A stretch of DNA of 64,000 bases, from contig NZ_JAYDCJ010000001.1 in NCBI RefSeq assembly GCF_034555935.1, positions 124,001-188,000 of the forward strand. The letters run 5' to 3'. The DNA comes from Marinobacter qingdaonensis (GTDB taxonomy: Bacteria > Pseudomonadota > Gammaproteobacteria > Pseudomonadales > Oleiphilaceae). Position numbers and translations under genes: made by a program. A model generated the notes under the pieces. That model was given only the letters and a program-made list of their open reading frames with translations, was not told where the DNA came from and did no database searches. Shown here piece by piece: positions 28,168 through 38,487 of this stretch (position 1 is the stretch's first letter; every line of letters begins with the position of its first letter).

Positions 28168-28255
28168 ACCAAATGACAACGGTCGTTTCATTTGGTCTCT
28201 CTCATCAGGAGCTTATAGCTCTTTTAATGCCCCACCTCTGGTGGGGCTTTTTTTT
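28168..28255 (+). ncRNA. Putative Fur-repressed small RNA (RyhB/PrrF-like by context)
   Basis: About 87 bases lie between the predicted start of transcription (7 bases past the -10) and an intrinsic terminator, with no ORF. The RNA would begin exactly at a 9-base-pair stem ACCAAATGA/TCATTTGGT (28168-28196), which continues inward with AAC-GGTC-GTT past one bulged C. A short pyrimidine-rich single strand (CTCTCTC) follows, then a small GAGC-TTATA-GCTC hairpin with a TTTTAA tail suited to Hfq binding, then the terminator. A Fur box on a small-RNA promoter is the hallmark of iron-sparing RNAs such as RyhB and PrrF. No sequence similarity to those is claimed. Targets are unknown. Confidence 0.72.
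28229..28255 (+). terminator. Intrinsic terminator of the small RNA
   Basis: GCCCCACC-TCT-GGTGGGGC followed by eight T. The T-run is only on the plus-strand side, so it does not serve glpG, which ends at 28265 on the minus strand. It therefore implies a plus-strand transcript from the Fur-box promoter. Confidence 0.9.
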
Positions 28256-28264
28256 GCGCCCGCG

Positions 28265-29116
28265 CTATTTCTTTACGGGCAAAACCAGCGCCAGGGCCAC
28301 CCCGCTGACGAATCCGCCCAGGTGCGCCTCGTTGGCCATGCGGCCCAGGCCCAGCAACTCGGTCAATGGCGTAAAGCCGATCACCATCCAGGCCACCGCA
28401 AAGGTGACCAGTGCCGGCGGGAACTGGAACCTTGGCGCCTTACGCTGGCTGAGCCAACAATACCCCAGGATGCCATAGACCACCCCGGACAGGCCGCCAA
28501 ACAAGGGTCCCGAAACCAGATACTGAAGTCCATTCGAAAAAATACTGGTGGCCAGGAACAGCACGACCAGCCGGCCGCGGCCATCGAACCATTCCACCTG
28601 GCTGCCGAGGAACCACAGCATGACCGCATTGAAGATGATGTGGGTCCAGCTGAAGTGCAGGAAATCCGGAGTCAGCAGGCGCCAGACCTGGCCGCTGGCC
28701 AGGGTGTTGGCGAGGGCATCGATTCGACCGGCCATGGTGGTCCAGTCGAAGGTGCGCGGATCGACCACCATCAAGGCGGCCGCCAACTCGTTGCGGCCCA
28801 GGGATGTGGCCCAGACCATCACCACCGCGGCGATGATCACCCCGAGCACCAGCGGCGCGTGCCGCGGTGACGGTTGCCAGCGTCCGCGCACGAATACCGG
28901 CGAGTGCTGCTGGCGCTCCACCGCGTCGCGCAACTCGGGTTCGGCCAGGAAGCGTTCCAGGGCCTCCAGCACCGGCTCGGCGTGATCGGGATTCTCCAGC
29001 CAAAGGACCTGGTGACCGCCTTCTTCGGTGATCCGGTGAGCCACCCCCTGCCCCGCCAGCCAGCGGCTGAAGGCGGCAAGGTTTACGTTGGTTTCCAGCT
29101 GTTTTACCCGATACAC
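28265..29116 (-). CDS. glpG: Rhomboid intramembrane serine protease (GlpG type)
   Basis: A 283-residue protein with a soluble N-terminal domain (residues 1-85) and six membrane helices. The catalytic Ser is S210 in FGGLSGVVYG and the His is H265 in ANEAHLGG. The oxyanion/helix-2 part HFSWTHIIFNAVML is also conserved. The layout is that of GlpG, which cleaves membrane proteins within the bilayer. It is separate from glpD/glpR here, and sits between the small RNA and a phosphoesterase gene. Confidence 0.93.
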   Translation of the reverse strand: MYRVKQLETNVNLAAFSRWLAGQGVAHRITEEGGHQVLWLENPDHAEPVLEALERFLAEPELRDAVERQQHSPVFVRGRWQPSPRHAPLVLGVIIAAVVMVWATSLGRNELAAALMVVDPRTFDWTTMAGRIDALANTLASGQVWRLLTPDFLHFSWTHIIFNAVMLWFLGSQVEWFDGRGRLVVLFLATSIFSNGLQYLVSGPLFGGLSGVVYGILGYCWLSQRKAPRFQFPPALVTFAVAWMVIGFTPLTELLGLGRMANEAHLGGFVSGVALALVLPVKK

Positions 29117-29155
29117 AAACGACCTCGATGCTCAGGAAATGGGAGGCCCGCTGAC

Positions 29156-30169
29156 TCAGCGGGCAAGGCTGTCTTCCGAGCCGGCGTAACCGCCCTGCTC
29201 CGGACGATCGACGTCCACCCAGACATACTTGTCCGGCGACAGCACGGATTCACCGTCCATGCGGTAGGCCACCAGCTTGCCGTACTTGACGGCGCTGTAG
29301 TCGAGGCAGGCGACGTTGGCTTTCAGGGGCGCAGGCTCCCCTTCCATCCAGTAATGGCCCACGAACACCGGCGGCGCGTCCAGGGGGTAGCTGATCAACT
29401 GCTTGTGCTCGGCTGCGGTCAGCTCCTTGGCAGCCACCTCTGGCGGCAGGGGATCGGGCTGGAACACCACATCGGCGTAGGTGCGGGGGTGGTCGGCCCA
29501 GAACTTGGTCCGGAAAAACTGGCGGACATAGCCGTCCCGACCGGTGATCGACATGCCCTCAGGCAAGCGCAGATCGGTGCCTCGCAGCAGGGTGTCCATC
29601 ACCTGGCCGGCGAAGGATTCCAGGGCGGCCGAGGCGTGCAGGAAATCCTCGTCGATGCAGGCACCCCCCTGGGTCCGCTTGAATTTTTCGATCAGGTCTC
29701 CGTCCCAGCAGGCGTGCACCACCCGGAAACTGTCTTCCTCGATGAACAACGGAATGGTGTAGAACCACTCCAGGAACTCGTTCCATTCGTGCGGGTGATC
29801 GTCGAACTGCTCCAGGGTTTCCCGAATGAGCCGGTCGTGCCGGGGGTTGTGCTCGCGCAGCCACTTTTTCCCGCTGCCCGGCCGGGCCCGGGTGCAGTAG
29901 CCCAGGGCATTGTACTCGTGGTTGCCCATCACGATGCGGGCCGAGCCGTGCTCCACCATGTCCCGCACCAGGTGCAGGGCTTCCCGGATGCGCGGCCCCC
30001 GGTCGATGATGTCGCCGATGAAGATGGCCTGGCGCTTGGGGTGCTGGTACACGCCGTTGCGTTTGCGATAGCCCATCTGCTCCAGCAGCCGGACCAGGGT
30101 GTTGGCGCAGCCGTGGATGTCGCCGATGATGTCGTAACCGCGGTTTGCGGACTTGCTGTTTGTTGCCAT
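29156..30169 (-). CDS. Calcineurin-like metallophosphoesterase
   Basis: A 337-residue phosphoesterase. The metal-binding motifs appear in order: GDIHG near residue 17, GDIIDRGP near 55, GNHEYN near 85, and later His residues (VVHACWDG and VGHYWMEGE). It resembles the serine/threonine phosphatase/ApaH group, but is longer at the C-terminus. ATG at 30169 is preferred to the overlapping TTG at 30175; it follows the nadK stop by two bases, so the two are probably coupled. Substrate is unknown. Confidence 0.88.
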   Translation of the reverse strand: MATNSKSANRGYDIIGDIHGCANTLVRLLEQMGYRKRNGVYQHPKRQAIFIGDIIDRGPRIREALHLVRDMVEHGSARIVMGNHEYNALGYCTRARPGSGKKWLREHNPRHDRLIRETLEQFDDHPHEWNEFLEWFYTIPLFIEEDSFRVVHACWDGDLIEKFKRTQGGACIDEDFLHASAALESFAGQVMDTLLRGTDLRLPEGMSITGRDGYVRQFFRTKFWADHPRTYADVVFQPDPLPPEVAAKELTAAEHKQLISYPLDAPPVFVGHYWMEGEPAPLKANVACLDYSAVKYGKLVAYRMDGESVLSPDKYVWVDVDRPEQGGYAGSEDSLAR

Positions 30170-30171
30170 GA

Positions 30172-31056
30172 TCAACTCGCTGAAATCTCGCTGGCCCAGC
30201 CAAGCTTGTCACGGCAAGTGGCGTAGAAATTGTGGTCGGTCGGGTGAATCAGCCGGATCTTGAACGGCTTTTTGGTGATGCGGATGATGTCGCCCGGGGC
30301 GCAAGCGATGTTCATCTGGCCATCGAAGGAGATCTGCGGGTAGGTTTCGTTGGTCTCGCCAATCACCAGCTTGATCTCGCTTTTACCGTCAACAACGATG
30401 GGGCGACTGCTCAGGGTGTGCGGGAACATGGGCACCAGCACCACGGCGTCGAGCTTCGGATGCATGATCGGGCCACCGGCGGACAGCGAATAAGCCGTCG
30501 ACCCGGTCGGGGTGGCGACAATCAAACCGTCGGAGCGCTGGCTATAGACGAAATGGCCGTCAATGAAGAGGTCGAAACCGATCATCCGGGTGGATTTGCC
30601 CGGGTGCAGGACCACGTCGTTGAGGGCGGTGCCAAAACCGAGTGGCTGGCCGTTGCGTTCGACGTTGCCGTCGAGCAGGAATCGGGTTTCCTCGATGTAT
30701 TCGCCTTCCAGGACCTTGCCCAGGCGCTCCTCGAGATCGGAGGGGGAGATGTCGGTCAGGAAGCCCAGGCGCCCGCGGTTCACCCCCAGCAGGGGTATCT
30801 TGGACTTTGCCAGTTCACGCGCCGCGCCCAACAGGCTGCCATCACCGCCCACCACAATGACCAGATCACAGATCTCGCCCAGCAGCTTTTTGCTGGCCAC
30901 CTGCAGACCGTGGCCCGGCAACATGCCGGCGGTGTCTTCCTCCAGTATCACGTGGTAGTTGTTGGCAATCAGGTATTGCTTGAGCTGGCGCAGGGATTCA
31001 ACCACCTTCACGCTGCCCATCCGGCCTATGACGCCAATGTTCCTGAATTGATCCAT
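30172..31056 (-). CDS. nadK: NAD kinase
   Basis: A 294-residue enzyme that phosphorylates NAD to NADP. The GGDGSLLGAAR motif is at about 64-74, NRGRLGFLTDIS at about 93-104, and the glycine-rich TPTGSTAYSLSAGGPIMHP stretch near 175-193; all are diagnostic. The length matches E. coli NadK. The stop codon lies two bases before the start of the phosphoesterase gene, suggesting one transcript. Confidence 0.97.
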   Translation of the reverse strand: MDQFRNIGVIGRMGSVKVVESLRQLKQYLIANNYHVILEEDTAGMLPGHGLQVASKKLLGEICDLVIVVGGDGSLLGAARELAKSKIPLLGVNRGRLGFLTDISPSDLEERLGKVLEGEYIEETRFLLDGNVERNGQPLGFGTALNDVVLHPGKSTRMIGFDLFIDGHFVYSQRSDGLIVATPTGSTAYSLSAGGPIMHPKLDAVVLVPMFPHTLSSRPIVVDGKSEIKLVIGETNETYPQISFDGQMNIACAPGDIIRITKKPFKIRLIHPTDHNFYATCRDKLGWASEISAS

Positions 31057-31169
31057 GAGGCTTCCTGTGGTGTCGGGACGCGATGGGGCCGGTCAGATCC
31101 GTCGGCCCCGTGACAAATTCGACCACAGTTTAACGAAAGTCACCTCGATACTGAAAAAAGATCGACGGC

Positions 31170-32420
31170 TCAGGACTGGTGCTTGGCGCAGCGATCATCC
31201 ACACCCGGGCGGAATTCCGCCGGCTGGGTGACCCGCATCAGGGGCTCGCCGCACGCCTTGCCGTCGGGTCCGGCGTGCCGGCACACCGGCTGCTCGTAGT
31301 GCTCCAGCCAGTCGCGGTAGGCCGGTTCGTTGATGCCGCAGCGTTCGGCGGCGTAGGCCACAGGGTTGGCGAAGTAGGTTTCGATGGCGTCGAACGGCAG
31401 GGTCACGTGGCCGGCACCGGGCTGGTAGGCCACCAGGAACGCCGACTGGCGCTTGAGATGGTCCATGATGGAATTTTCCGCCGGCTCGCGGTTGCGCAGT
31501 TCGTGATTTTCCTGCTCCAGCGCCACAATTCGATCATCCCGCAACTCCAGCTCCCGCTGCTTGCGATCCAGCTGTTCCCGCAGCAGGGTCAGCTCGGCCC
31601 CGGCGTTGGCTTCGTCCCGCTTCTGGGCCTCGCCGCCGGCGGCAATCTGTTCCTGCATGGTGAGGTACTGCTCGTTGCGCTCGGACAGCCGCTTTTTCAG
31701 CTGCTCGTTGCTGAGCCGCTGGCGTTCGTATTTCTGCTCCAGATCTGAAAATTCACTGCGCAGGGTCTGCAACTCCAGCCGGTGCTCACGCTGGATGTCG
31801 GCCAGGGTGTCGCGGTGGACACTCTGCAGGGTCTTGATCCGGAGCCGCTGCTCGCGAATCAGCTGGGCCAGGCGGGTGCGGTCGGCCGAGCCGGCCCCGT
31901 CGCCCTCGCCGTCCTCGGACGAGGAACCGGCGTCGAGCACGGGAATGTCCTCGTCCTCGGTCACCGGCTCCAGTTTGCGGAACTTCAGGGCATTGCCATC
32001 CACGGCCTTGCGGATGGCCTGGAAATGGTTGCTACCAGGGGTCATGTCCGGATCCCAGAGGTCCTCGGCGAAGCGCGGTTCCGGGCACTGACTGCGACAC
32101 ACCAGGCGGATCGGGCCAGCGCCCATATCAGGGCCCTTGGCACCGCGCTTGGCCAGCTCCTCGATGGGCAGACTCCAACTGGTGTCGGCCCGGCCTTCCT
32201 CGTCGAACCAGATCCGGAAGAACACCAGGGCCTGCACCAACAAGTCGCCGCTCAGTTCCACCAGCACCGCGGTAACGTCGGTCTCAGCCAGGTCCGACAG
32301 CCCGACATAGCCGTCGAGGAAGGCGCCGAACTCGCTGGCGCGCATCTGGCGCGCCACCTGGCCCTCCTCCACGAAAAACACCGCCTGGTAACCATCCGTC
32401 GCCCGGTCGGCAGATCCCAT
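31170..32420 (-). CDS. Conserved hypothetical protein with long coiled coil
   Basis: A 416-residue protein not recognised as a named family. Residues about 1-150 look globular. Residues about 150-180 are acidic (EDEDIPVLDAGSSSEDGEGD). Residues about 185-320 are a charged heptad-rich coiled coil rich in Glu, Arg, Gln and Leu (EQKYERQRLSNEQLKKRLSE). A short C-terminal domain holds Cys and His (CRHAGPDGKACGEPL, then CAKH) that could bind a metal. No membrane segment or signal peptide. It stands alone, downstream of a strong hairpin at 32499-32532. Confidence 0.75.
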   Translation of the reverse strand: MGSADRATDGYQAVFFVEEGQVARQMRASEFGAFLDGYVGLSDLAETDVTAVLVELSGDLLVQALVFFRIWFDEEGRADTSWSLPIEELAKRGAKGPDMGAGPIRLVCRSQCPEPRFAEDLWDPDMTPGSNHFQAIRKAVDGNALKFRKLEPVTEDEDIPVLDAGSSSEDGEGDGAGSADRTRLAQLIREQRLRIKTLQSVHRDTLADIQREHRLELQTLRSEFSDLEQKYERQRLSNEQLKKRLSERNEQYLTMQEQIAAGGEAQKRDEANAGAELTLLREQLDRKQRELELRDDRIVALEQENHELRNREPAENSIMDHLKRQSAFLVAYQPGAGHVTLPFDAIETYFANPVAYAAERCGINEPAYRDWLEHYEQPVCRHAGPDGKACGEPLMRVTQPAEFRPGVDDRCAKHQS

Positions 32421-32498
32421 CGACTCTCCCCTTACTCCAAGAATTCGACACCCACACGATAAAACCCTGAAAAGGTTTCCATCTGACGCCGGTATCGA

Positions 32499-32532
32499 CA
32501 GAGCCGCGCGCCATTTCTGGCGCGCGGCTCTG
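32499..32532. other. Perfect 15-base-pair hairpin without T-run
   Basis: CAGAGCCGCGCGCCA and its exact complement are separated by TTTC. It lies between the fadH stop and the start of the coiled-coil gene, both on the minus strand. There is no T-run on either side. It may be a Rho-independent-like stop of poor quality, a 3' stability element for the fadH message, or a protein-binding palindrome. Confidence 0.6.
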
Positions 32533-32642
32533 CAAACTGACAGACATTAGGTTACCAGTCTAGCCAGTCAATCTTCGGTGCACAGGGAAAAACTGCAACG
32601 TTTTGTGTTTGCCTGTGTGACCGGGTCGGCGGAGCCGTGCCG

Positions 32643-34730
<2,088 letters not shown>

Positions 34731-34792
34731 TCAGTGCAGGCGGACCTGCGATGGGTCCGGCTCGTTTTCTGCCCTTAAAGTACCCGCGGCCC

Positions 34793-34821
34793 TTGCCTTC
34801 AACAATATCCACCAATAACAT
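34793..34821 (+). promoter_or_regulatory. Candidate promoter for the AraC-type gene
   Basis: TTGCCT, a 17-base spacer and TAACAT lie 40 bases before the ATG at 34861, in the AT-richer part of the fadH-araC divergent spacer. Three to four of six bases match in each hexamer. Confidence 0.35.
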
Positions 34822-34860
34822 TTTATTATCTTCAGATAGCATGTCAGACAAAGGCAACCC

Positions 34861-35913
34861 ATGACCACCCCCGTGCCACCACCGCCTACACCCCGCAACG
34901 CGCTCGGCACCATCAGCGTTCTGCACGCCTCGATACTGCTGCGGGCCGCGGCGGCCGAAGGCGCCGACACCGCGGTGCTGGCCGACAATTTCCGGCTGGG
35001 CAGTGACACCCTGGGGTCGCCGGCGGCCCGCATCAGCATTCCGCGCTTCATGCGCCTGGGCCATGCCGCCATCGCCCAGACCGGCAACCGGGCCCTGGGC
35101 CTGCGTATGGGCGCACTCACCCGCCCGGTGGATGCCGGCATCGCCGGACTGGCCGGCCAATCCGCGCCCACGGCCGGTGCCGCCATCGGCACCCTGGTGC
35201 GCTACTCCCTGCTCACCAGCCAGAACAGCCGCGGCGCACCGTCGGTTCAACCGGCCGAGCGCAAGGTCCGGTTCTATTCGATCCGGCCCTACAACGGCTT
35301 CAACTTTTTTGTGGTGGATTCGGTGCTGGCCGCCTGGACCCAGTTTATCCGGAACGTGACCGGGCACTATGACGTGCTAGAGCGAGTGACCATTGAGTAT
35401 CCGTCCATCGGTCTTGATGACCAGTTCGAGGCCTGGTTTCGCTGCCCGGTCCAGTTTGGCGCAGCCGAGAACGCCCTGACCATCAAACCGGACCTCTGGC
35501 GACAGCCGAGCCTGCAGGCGCAACCTGCCATGCACGAAAAACTGGTGGAACTGTGCGACCGGGAACTGCAGCAGATTGAACGGGGCTGGTCGGTGGGGGA
35601 TCGGGTACGGCATCTGCTCACGCCCCTGCTCCGGGGCGAAACGCCAAGCCTGGAGACCATCGCCGGCAAGCTGGGGGTCGCCTCCTGGACGCTGCAACGG
35701 CAGTTGGCGGCGGAGGGCACGCGGTTTCGGGAACTGGTGGACGATACCCGCAAGCATCTGGCCAGGGACTACATTCGGGAGACCAGCACTTCGCTGGCCG
35801 AAATTGCCTGGCTACTGGGGTTTGCCAATCCCCCGGCCTTTCACAAGGCGTACCGGCGCTGGTTTGGGATCAGCCCAGGGGAACATCGACAACAGCTACG
35901 GGCAACGGACTAG
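34861..35913 (+). CDS. AraC-family transcriptional regulator
   Basis: A 350-residue regulator with the N-terminal 'arabinose-binding' type domain (about residues 25-215) and a C-terminal double helix-turn-helix (about 240-345: GKLGVASWTLQRQLAAEGTR, then FRELVDDTRKHLARDYIRE and IAWLLGFANPPAFHKAYRRW). This group is common near lipid- and alkane-catabolism genes. The divergent fadH suggests control of fatty-acid oxidation, although the ligand is unknown. The stop overlaps the end of a small convergent acidic ORF. Confidence 0.88.
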   Translation: MTTPVPPPPTPRNALGTISVLHASILLRAAAAEGADTAVLADNFRLGSDTLGSPAARISIPRFMRLGHAAIAQTGNRALGLRMGALTRPVDAGIAGLAGQSAPTAGAAIGTLVRYSLLTSQNSRGAPSVQPAERKVRFYSIRPYNGFNFFVVDSVLAAWTQFIRNVTGHYDVLERVTIEYPSIGLDDQFEAWFRCPVQFGAAENALTIKPDLWRQPSLQAQPAMHEKLVELCDRELQQIERGWSVGDRVRHLLTPLLRGETPSLETIAGKLGVASWTLQRQLAAEGTRFRELVDDTRKHLARDYIRETSTSLAEIAWLLGFANPPAFHKAYRRWFGISPGEHRQQLRATD

Positions 35914-35996
35914 ATTTCGGTGGCGTCGTCCCACCCCTCATCGTCGTCGAATTCCTCGAACTGCTGTTCAATGAGCTCTTCTTCGTAATCCCGCAT
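35910..35996 (-). CDS. Small acidic ORF (28 residues)
   Basis: ATG at 35996, preceded by AGGA at 6 bases, opens a 28-residue frame with start MRDYEEELIEQQFEEFDDDE; roughly half the residues are Asp or Glu. It ends convergently with the AraC gene, sharing three bases with its stop. The good ribosome site and the extreme composition favour a real small protein. There is no homologue I recognise, and an acidic run can arise by chance on this strand. Confidence 0.42.
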   Translation of the reverse strand: MRDYEEELIEQQFEEFDDDEGWDDATEI

Positions 35997-36096
35997 AGAA
36001 AATCCTGTTGACTGGTCGTAACACGGCATGAGCCTGACCGATCAATGTGACGGGATGATGACAAGGACAATGGAAATCAAAAAAGGAGGGAAAAAA

Positions 36097-36173
36097 TGGC
36101 GGAGCGGACGGGACTCGAACCCGCGACCCCCGGCGTGACAGGCCGGTATTCTAACCAGCTGAACTACCGCTCC
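36097..36173 (-). tRNA. tRNA-Asp (anticodon GTC)
   Basis: A 77-base cloverleaf on the minus strand: acceptor GGAGCGG/CCGCTCC, anticodon loop CTGTCAC giving GTC, T arm GCGGG-TTCGAGT-CCCGT with one G-T pair, and encoded CCA. A consensus promoter lies about 70 bases upstream. Downstream the strand is T-rich (CCCTCCTTTTTT), but no clear terminator hairpin is present. Confidence 0.97.
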
Positions 36174-36245
36174 GCGTTGATCATCACGTCTTGCCTGGGA
36201 GGCGGTGCAGTCAGGGGTGTGACTGCTCGGTGACAACGAGGGCGC

Positions 36246-36273
36246 ATTATAAAGAGGCGCCCCGTTATGTCAA
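36246..36273 (-). promoter_or_regulatory. Consensus sigma-70 promoter of tRNA-Asp
   Basis: On the minus strand TTGACA, a 16-base spacer and TATAAT match the consensus at all twelve positions, followed by the GC-rich discriminator GCGCCC typical of stringently controlled stable-RNA promoters. Transcription would start near 36239. Confidence 0.88.
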
Positions 36274-36274
36274 C

Positions 36275-36304
36275 GCTTTTTCCGAAAAAAGTTTCGGAAA
36301 AAGC
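36275..36304 (-). terminator. Hairpin ending the second AraC gene
   Basis: GCTTTTTCCGAAA and its complement form a perfect 13-base-pair stem with a 4-base loop, 5 bases past the stop of the AraC gene on the minus strand and directly before the tRNA-Asp promoter. The A/T-rich stem base can serve as the T-run of a terminator. It insulates the tRNA gene. Confidence 0.6.
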
Positions 36305-36309
36305 ATTCG

Positions 36310-37341
36310 TTACATGGCTTCGACCATCGCGTCCTTGCCCTGGGCGTTTTTCCGGTACTCGATCGGCGTCATGTTCGACCAGCGCTTGAACGCCCGATAG
36401 AAGGTACTGGGCTCCGAGAACCCGGTCAGGTAGACGATCTCGTCGATGGACTCGTCGGTGGTGGCCAGCAACTGCCGCGCCAGCCGATAGCGGAAATCCG
36501 CCAGAACCTGGTTAAAGCTGGTCTCGGCCTCGGTCAGACGAGTCCGCAGGGTACGGGGCTTGATGCCCAGGCGCTCGGCCACGGCATCCAGGGTCACCTC
36601 ACCGCTGTCCAGCAGTTCGGCCACGATGCGCTCGACCTGGCCGACGATATCCTTCCTTTCCAGACGGGCGATCTGCTCGCTCGCGAAGCGTTCGTGCAGA
36701 TCCAGAAGTTCAGGTTCGGCATGGGGCGAGGCGTGCGCCAACAACGATACCGGGAAGTAGAGACGGTTTTCGGTTGCACCGAAGGCCACCTCGCAACCCA
36801 GAACCTCCGCCACATGCTCTTGGCCACGCTCACGCTCATGCTCGAACTCAACGCGGGAAGGGTAGAAGGAATCGTCAGTAACAGAGCGGAAGAAAGTGAT
36901 AACCCCCTGCACGAAACACTCGTTGAAATGCCTCAGGCGACTCACCTCCTCGGAGGCGGCGTCCAACACGAGGCAGGCGTGATCACCCTCCATGATGAAC
37001 TCCATGTTGGCGGCGTCACTGAGCAGGCGCTGGTAGTTCTGCGCACGCCTGAGTCCCTCGCCAAAGGTGGGGCTACTGAGAAACAGGTACTCCAGCACCT
37101 GCCCCTTGTAGGCGGGTAACAGCTGCCCCAGGTGCAGACCGATGTCCGGGTCGCCGGAAACCTCTTCCAGAGCCTGCCAGATGTACACCTGCGCGCTGTG
37201 AGGGGTACGCAGCTTATCGGAGTAAACGTAGCTTTCGTCCACCCCCAGGCGGTTGAAGATGGCCTCGACATCGACGCCTTTCCTTTTCATCGCCTCGTAA
37301 ATCAGGCGCAACATCACTCCCGCGTCACGAAGTTCCTGCAT
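36310..37341 (-). CDS. AraC-family transcriptional regulator
   Basis: A 343-residue regulator of the same 'arabinose-binding' plus double-HTH layout as the one at 34861 but only distantly similar. The C-terminal DNA-binding part shows LDAVAERLGIKPRTLRTRLT and ESIDEIVYLTGFSEPSTFYR. It is divergent from the MaoC-like gene across about 210 bases and may regulate it. The ribosome site before the ATG is weak (GGGG at 4 bases). Confidence 0.87.
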   Translation of the reverse strand: MQELRDAGVMLRLIYEAMKRKGVDVEAIFNRLGVDESYVYSDKLRTPHSAQVYIWQALEEVSGDPDIGLHLGQLLPAYKGQVLEYLFLSSPTFGEGLRRAQNYQRLLSDAANMEFIMEGDHACLVLDAASEEVSRLRHFNECFVQGVITFFRSVTDDSFYPSRVEFEHERERGQEHVAEVLGCEVAFGATENRLYFPVSLLAHASPHAEPELLDLHERFASEQIARLERKDIVGQVERIVAELLDSGEVTLDAVAERLGIKPRTLRTRLTEAETSFNQVLADFRYRLARQLLATTDESIDEIVYLTGFSEPSTFYRAFKRWSNMTPIEYRKNAQGKDAMVEAM

Positions 37342-37555
37342 AAGACCCCGCTGTTATTATCTTATTGATGTAATCCTACTTTGACCCACCGGACAGTTAG
37401 CGTCGCACACCGGGTCAATGCCTGAGCCGGCCGAGTTTGCCAGAGTTTGAAGCCTGTCACACGAATGTTCGCAGGCTAACCGCTGGCATTAAAGCATATT
37501 AGGCCACGGACGCACAGCCGTACTGGACGGAAAACGAGGCGAGGAGGTTTTGCCC

Positions 37556-38434
37556 ATGCCAGACACACTGACTTACCGTAACGAAGCACCCAAATTGCTT
37601 CCGCTCTATGCCCGCGCCCTGTCACGCAAGGGAGGCCGCGGCGCCAGCGACATCACACTGCCCGAATTGAGCGCCAGACTGGTTGGCGCCGGCACCTCAA
37701 GCCCGGCTCTGGACCGGTTTCAGGCCATCTGCGGCGCGCCGCAAACCCGGCACCTGCCGATCACTTGGCCCCATCTGATAGCTTTTCCACTGCACCTCAG
37801 GCTGCTGACGGACAAGCAGTTCCCGCTGCCACTGCTGGGCCTGGTGCATTTGAGGAACACCATCACCCAGCACCGGGACATTGGCCGGGGCGAGATTCTC
37901 GACCTGAGCGTGCGTCTGGGGGCTCAGGAGCGTACCAGTCGCGGCATTGAGTTTGACCTGATCACCGAAGCCTACGCCTCGGGCCGGCTGGTTTGGGAGG
38001 AATCCAGCGTGAACCTGTTCCGGCAGCCCGCCCCGAACGAGGGTGCCAATAAGGGCAAGTCGGCACCGCCGAAGCTCGAGCGCTACCCCAACACCCTGGA
38101 CGTGAGTGCACCGGAAGCCATCGGCCGCCAGTACGCCGCCGTGTCCGGGGACCGCAACCCGATCCACATGCACGCCCTCAGCGCCAAGGCCTTCGGTTTT
38201 CCGAGGGCGATTGCCCACGGCATGTGGAGTAAGGCGCGGGTGCTGGCGCTGCTGCAACAGCAGCCCGACTGGCAAGCCGGACCAGTGCGGGTGAGCTGCC
38301 AGTTCAAGAAACCCCTGTTCCTGCCGGGCACGGCGCAGCTGAACTGGCAGACCGGGACGTCCGGCTGGGATTATCAGTTGCTCAACGCGAAAGGCGATGC
38401 GCCTCACCTGAGCGGGCGTATCGATTGGCTGTAA
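37556..38434 (+). CDS. MaoC-like hydratase/dehydratase family protein
   Basis: A 292-residue double-hotdog-type protein. The C-terminal half has the hydratase-2 motif: YAAVSGDRNPIHMHALSAKA followed by FGFPRAIAHGMW, with the Asp and His that act in R-specific enoyl-CoA hydratases. The N-terminal half is a degenerate copy. ATG at 37556 is preferred to TTG at 37550 because GGAGG is 8 bases from the ATG and only 2 from the TTG. It probably acts on enoyl-CoA or a related thioester and fits the lipid-metabolism context of the window. Confidence 0.86.
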   Translation: MPDTLTYRNEAPKLLPLYARALSRKGGRGASDITLPELSARLVGAGTSSPALDRFQAICGAPQTRHLPITWPHLIAFPLHLRLLTDKQFPLPLLGLVHLRNTITQHRDIGRGEILDLSVRLGAQERTSRGIEFDLITEAYASGRLVWEESSVNLFRQPAPNEGANKGKSAPPKLERYPNTLDVSAPEAIGRQYAAVSGDRNPIHMHALSAKAFGFPRAIAHGMWSKARVLALLQQQPDWQAGPVRVSCQFKKPLFLPGTAQLNWQTGTSGWDYQLLNAKGDAPHLSGRIDWL

Positions 38435-38487
38435 CGGATTGGACCCGGTGCGAGGACCGAAGCCGGAGTGAGCGCCTGAGGGAGTCC

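Noticed and set aside
28081..28168. Fur box controlling only DUF1315-DUF2797 on the minus strand.
   Set aside because: The consensus promoter hexamers and the intrinsic terminator face the plus strand, and no comparable minus-strand promoter is visible. Dual control was not excluded, but it is the weaker reading.
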